From NCBI RefSeq assembly GCF_010450875.1, contig NZ_CP048422.1, forward strand, positions 248,001 to 312,000: DNA of 64,000 bases, given 5' to 3'. Under the pieces are notes generated by a model. The model ran no database searches, was not told the DNA's origin, and worked only from the letters and a program-made list of their open reading frames with translations. Every line of letters starts with the position of its first letter. The stretch's first letter is position 1. Shown piece by piece: positions 62,341 to 64,000 of the stretch. The translations under genes and the position numbers were made by a program. The stretch is from Sphingomonas insulae. GTDB lineage: Bacteria; Pseudomonadota; Alphaproteobacteria; Sphingomonadales; Sphingomonadaceae.

Positions 62341-63456
62341 TCATTGCGGCGGCAGTTCGACGGTCACCTTCAACGTTCCCGTGTTGCCCGTAAAGTCGGT
62401 GTCGTTAAAGCCGAGCGCCAACCCTTCAGCTTTATCCGGTATCGGCAGGCGAATGCCTTTGCCGACCATGAACGGACGGCTGACAGCCACGCCCTTGGCG
62501 TCGACGAACACCACGACCAGCCCATGGCGATAAGCGGGATAGAGCAGTTTCGGTACGTAGAAGCTCGGGTAGCGTTGGCCGTCGGCCGTCACCGTGTCGT
62601 TGATCGTTTTCTTGGTATCGCCGCCCGCCCCGATGCCGCTTGCACCAGGAATATCGGTCGTTCCCTCCGCGACAATCACAACCTTGCCGGCAGGCACCTC
62701 GATCGGCACCACCACGGTCGGCTTCGCGCCCTTCGCGCCAATCGGCAATATGCCGGCATTCGCCACCGGGTCCCATGGCGCGGTCGCGGCATCGAGCGTG
62801 ACGGTGACACGCTGCACCGTCGCCTCAGCCGCCGGAGTGGCCGGGGCAGCCGATGCGGTCGGTCCGGCTGGCTGAGCCGCGTCATTGGGGGCAACCTCGC
62901 CCTCCTCCACCGTGACCGTGCCGACCGCGATCAGGATCGATACGTCCAGCGAGCCGGAATTATCGGCATATACCTCGTCGTTGAGGCCAAGGGAGATGCC
63001 GGCGGCGCCGGCGGGCACGACAACCTTGGCTTCGCGTCCGATCGGAAACGGGCTGCTGACGACGATGCCGTCGGCGGAAACAAATGCACCGACTAGCTGG
63101 CTCCGATAGATGGGAACGTTATAGCCTCTCATATAATGGCTCGGAAAGAAGTCGACGTTACCGCGGTCCAGATACCAGTCGCGATCGCCATCTGGTCCGT
63201 TCAGCGGACTGCCGGGCCCATAAAGCGTCGATCCCTTGGCGCTGATCGTGATCGTGGTTCCGACCTTGATGGCAGGATCGAGCACGAGCGTCGGCGGGCG
63301 GCCGTCATTTATCCCGAAGCGCATGGTGGGATTCGCGCGAACGTTCCACGGTACCGACTTCGCATCGACACGCACCTTGACCGTTTTTGCCGACACCAAT
63401 GCCGGCACCGCCAGCAAGGCCACTGCCGCGGTCGACCGTAATAGCAACTTTACCAT
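62341..63456 (-). CDS. Secreted protein with two tandem LecA (PA-IL)-like lectin domains
   Basis: A 371-residue protein from ATG 63456 (GGGAG 7 nt upstream), with a Sec signal (STAAVALLAVPALVSA). Domain 1 (about 25-178) has VGTTITISAKGSTLYGPG, NGPDGDRDW, LVGAFVSADG and GISLGLNDEVYADNSGSLDV. This is the order of P. aeruginosa LecA, where the Ca2+/galactose loop reads NDVPGTYGNNSGSF. Here the loop is two residues shorter but keeps ND...DNSG. A Pro/Ala/Thr linker (about 183-205) joins a diverged second copy (about 206-368) ending LALGFNDTDFTGNTGTLKV. It lies behind a probable alpha-galactosidase, so galactose binding is plausible. The fold call is from motif pattern only. Confidence 0.65.
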   Translation of the reverse strand: MVKLLLRSTAAVALLAVPALVSAKTVKVRVDAKSVPWNVRANPTMRFGINDGRPPTLVLDPAIKVGTTITISAKGSTLYGPGSPLNGPDGDRDWYLDRGNVDFFPSHYMRGYNVPIYRSQLVGAFVSADGIVVSSPFPIGREAKVVVPAGAAGISLGLNDEVYADNSGSLDVSILIAVGTVTVEEGEVAPNDAAQPAGPTASAAPATPAAEATVQRVTVTLDAATAPWDPVANAGILPIGAKGAKPTVVVPIEVPAGKVVIVAEGTTDIPGASGIGAGGDTKKTINDTVTADGQRYPSFYVPKLLYPAYRHGLVVVFVDAKGVAVSRPFMVGKGIRLPIPDKAEGLALGFNDTDFTGNTGTLKVTVELPPQ

Positions 63457-63686
63457 CTTACCGCTCCCCATAATGACCGGAGTTGCGCCGACGCACCCTC
63501 GCAGTCGTATCTTGTCGTCAGTCACGCATCGTGTGCCATCGGTTCCGCAAATCTCTTCACCGTCGACATGCCCTAATCGTTTCGGGCCACGGTTTTTGTT
63601 GAACGAATGATGCATCCGGATGCGGCAGCGGGGTCTCCCCGCTACGACAATACCGGATGCGCGCCTTCGAGACGCCAGACACCGGA

Positions 63687-64000
63687 TCACGCCTGCAGGC
63701 GATAAAGCCCGGCGCCGTGGCGCGGGATGGTCCGTGCGACCTTACCGGTCACCCGGCCGAGCGACTGGCCACTCCACAGGTCGCGCATCTGCACCGACCC
63801 GCTCAGCCCCAGATCGCGTAACGGCAGTCCGACCTCCCTCGGCTGGTCGGTCGGATTGAACAGTGCAAGATAGCGGTCCTGGCTGCCTTCGGGACGGGCG
63901 GACCAGATGCGCACGCCGTCTTCGACGATATGCGGACGGTTGTCGGTGCTCGCTTGATTGACCGCCAGTACCTCCCGGTTGGTCAGCAGCGCCAGCGTCT
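63687..64000 (-). CDS. C-terminus of a probable GH27 alpha-galactosidase (5' part outside window)
   Basis: The last 103 or so codons of an enzyme running in from beyond the window. The segment LALLTNREVLAVNQASTDN is the conserved end of the GH27 barrel, and the rest is the small beta-sandwich (RYLALFNPTDQPREVGLPL, VQMRDLWSGQSLG, IPRHGAGLYRL). The catalytic Asp residues lie outside. It precedes the LecA-like lectin gene on the same strand by 230 bp. Confidence 0.75.
   Translation of the reverse strand, partial: TLALLTNREVLAVNQASTDNRPHIVEDGVRIWSARPEGSQDRYLALFNPTDQPREVGLPLRDLGLSGSVQMRDLWSGQSLGRVTGKVARTIPRHGAGLYRLQA

Noticed and set aside
1..64000. CRISPR arrays, tRNA or rRNA genes, prophage
   Set aside because: No regularly spaced repeats, no cloverleaf-like tRNA sequence, no rRNA motifs and no phage structural genes were seen in any intergenic gap.

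Overview
The window is a stretch of high-GC chromosome from an alphaproteobacterium, most likely a sphingomonad (Sphingomonas or a close relative). The signs are very dense operons with ATGA/GTGA stop-start overlaps, two large TonB-dependent receptors, LacI-controlled sugar genes, an IS407-type insertion sequence, and a site resembling the alphaproteobacterial general-stress (EcfG) promoter. No rRNA, tRNA, CRISPR array or prophage was seen. The species call is inference from gene content.

Layout. 1-3443: type I secretion adaptor (cut by the window edge) and its ABC transporter. 4106-15955: a sugar/glycoside locus. A LacI repressor is divergent, across a perfect 20-bp operator palindrome, from a run of nine genes: a NupG-type permease, a TIM-barrel isomerase, a Gfo/Idh/MocA oxidoreductase, a cytochrome c, two exported TIM-barrel proteins, a Tat-exported small subunit, a GMC flavoprotein and a TonB receptor. 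Together they look like periplasmic 3-oxidation of sugars (LacABC-like glucoside 3-dehydrogenase) followed by processing of the keto-sugar. 15992-19416: a two-component system and a second LacI regulator. 19703-26409: a TctDE-like two-component system divergent from an orphan binding protein, an OprO/P-type porin, a CitMHS transporter and a hydrolase, probably for metal-tricarboxylate uptake. 26406-32450: a tightly overlapping MoxR / DUF58 / DUF4350 / DUF4129 / SpoIIM / RDD membrane cassette.

32593-40890: membrane proteins, an SLC13-type permease, and a stress island of CsbD-like proteins, a triple-PAS LuxR regulator and an entericidin-like lipoprotein too short to show up as a long ORF, then a GST and a WYL regulator. 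41179-47558: an RND tripartite efflux operon led by an uncharacterised small protein. 47925-51894: an S9 peptidase, an HxlR regulator and a PRISE-type reductase. 51936-60571: a catabolic locus of SDR, TetR, MFS, carboxylesterase, acyl-CoA ligase and TonB receptor. The TetR/MFS and TonB promoters carry the same 29-bp element (22 of 29 identical), so they are probably one TetR regulon. 60808-62056: a complete IS3-family (IS407 group) element with 4-bp target duplications. 62341-64000: a secreted protein with two tandem LecA-like lectin domains, downstream of the C-terminus of a probable GH27 alpha-galactosidase.

Most worth following: the tandem LecA-like lectin beside an alpha-galactosidase, the periplasmic sugar 3-oxidation locus with three consecutive twin-arginine signals, the shared TetR-type element, the 18-bp-arm hairpin that would hide the SDR ribosome-binding site, and the orphan binding protein paired with a TctDE-like sensor.
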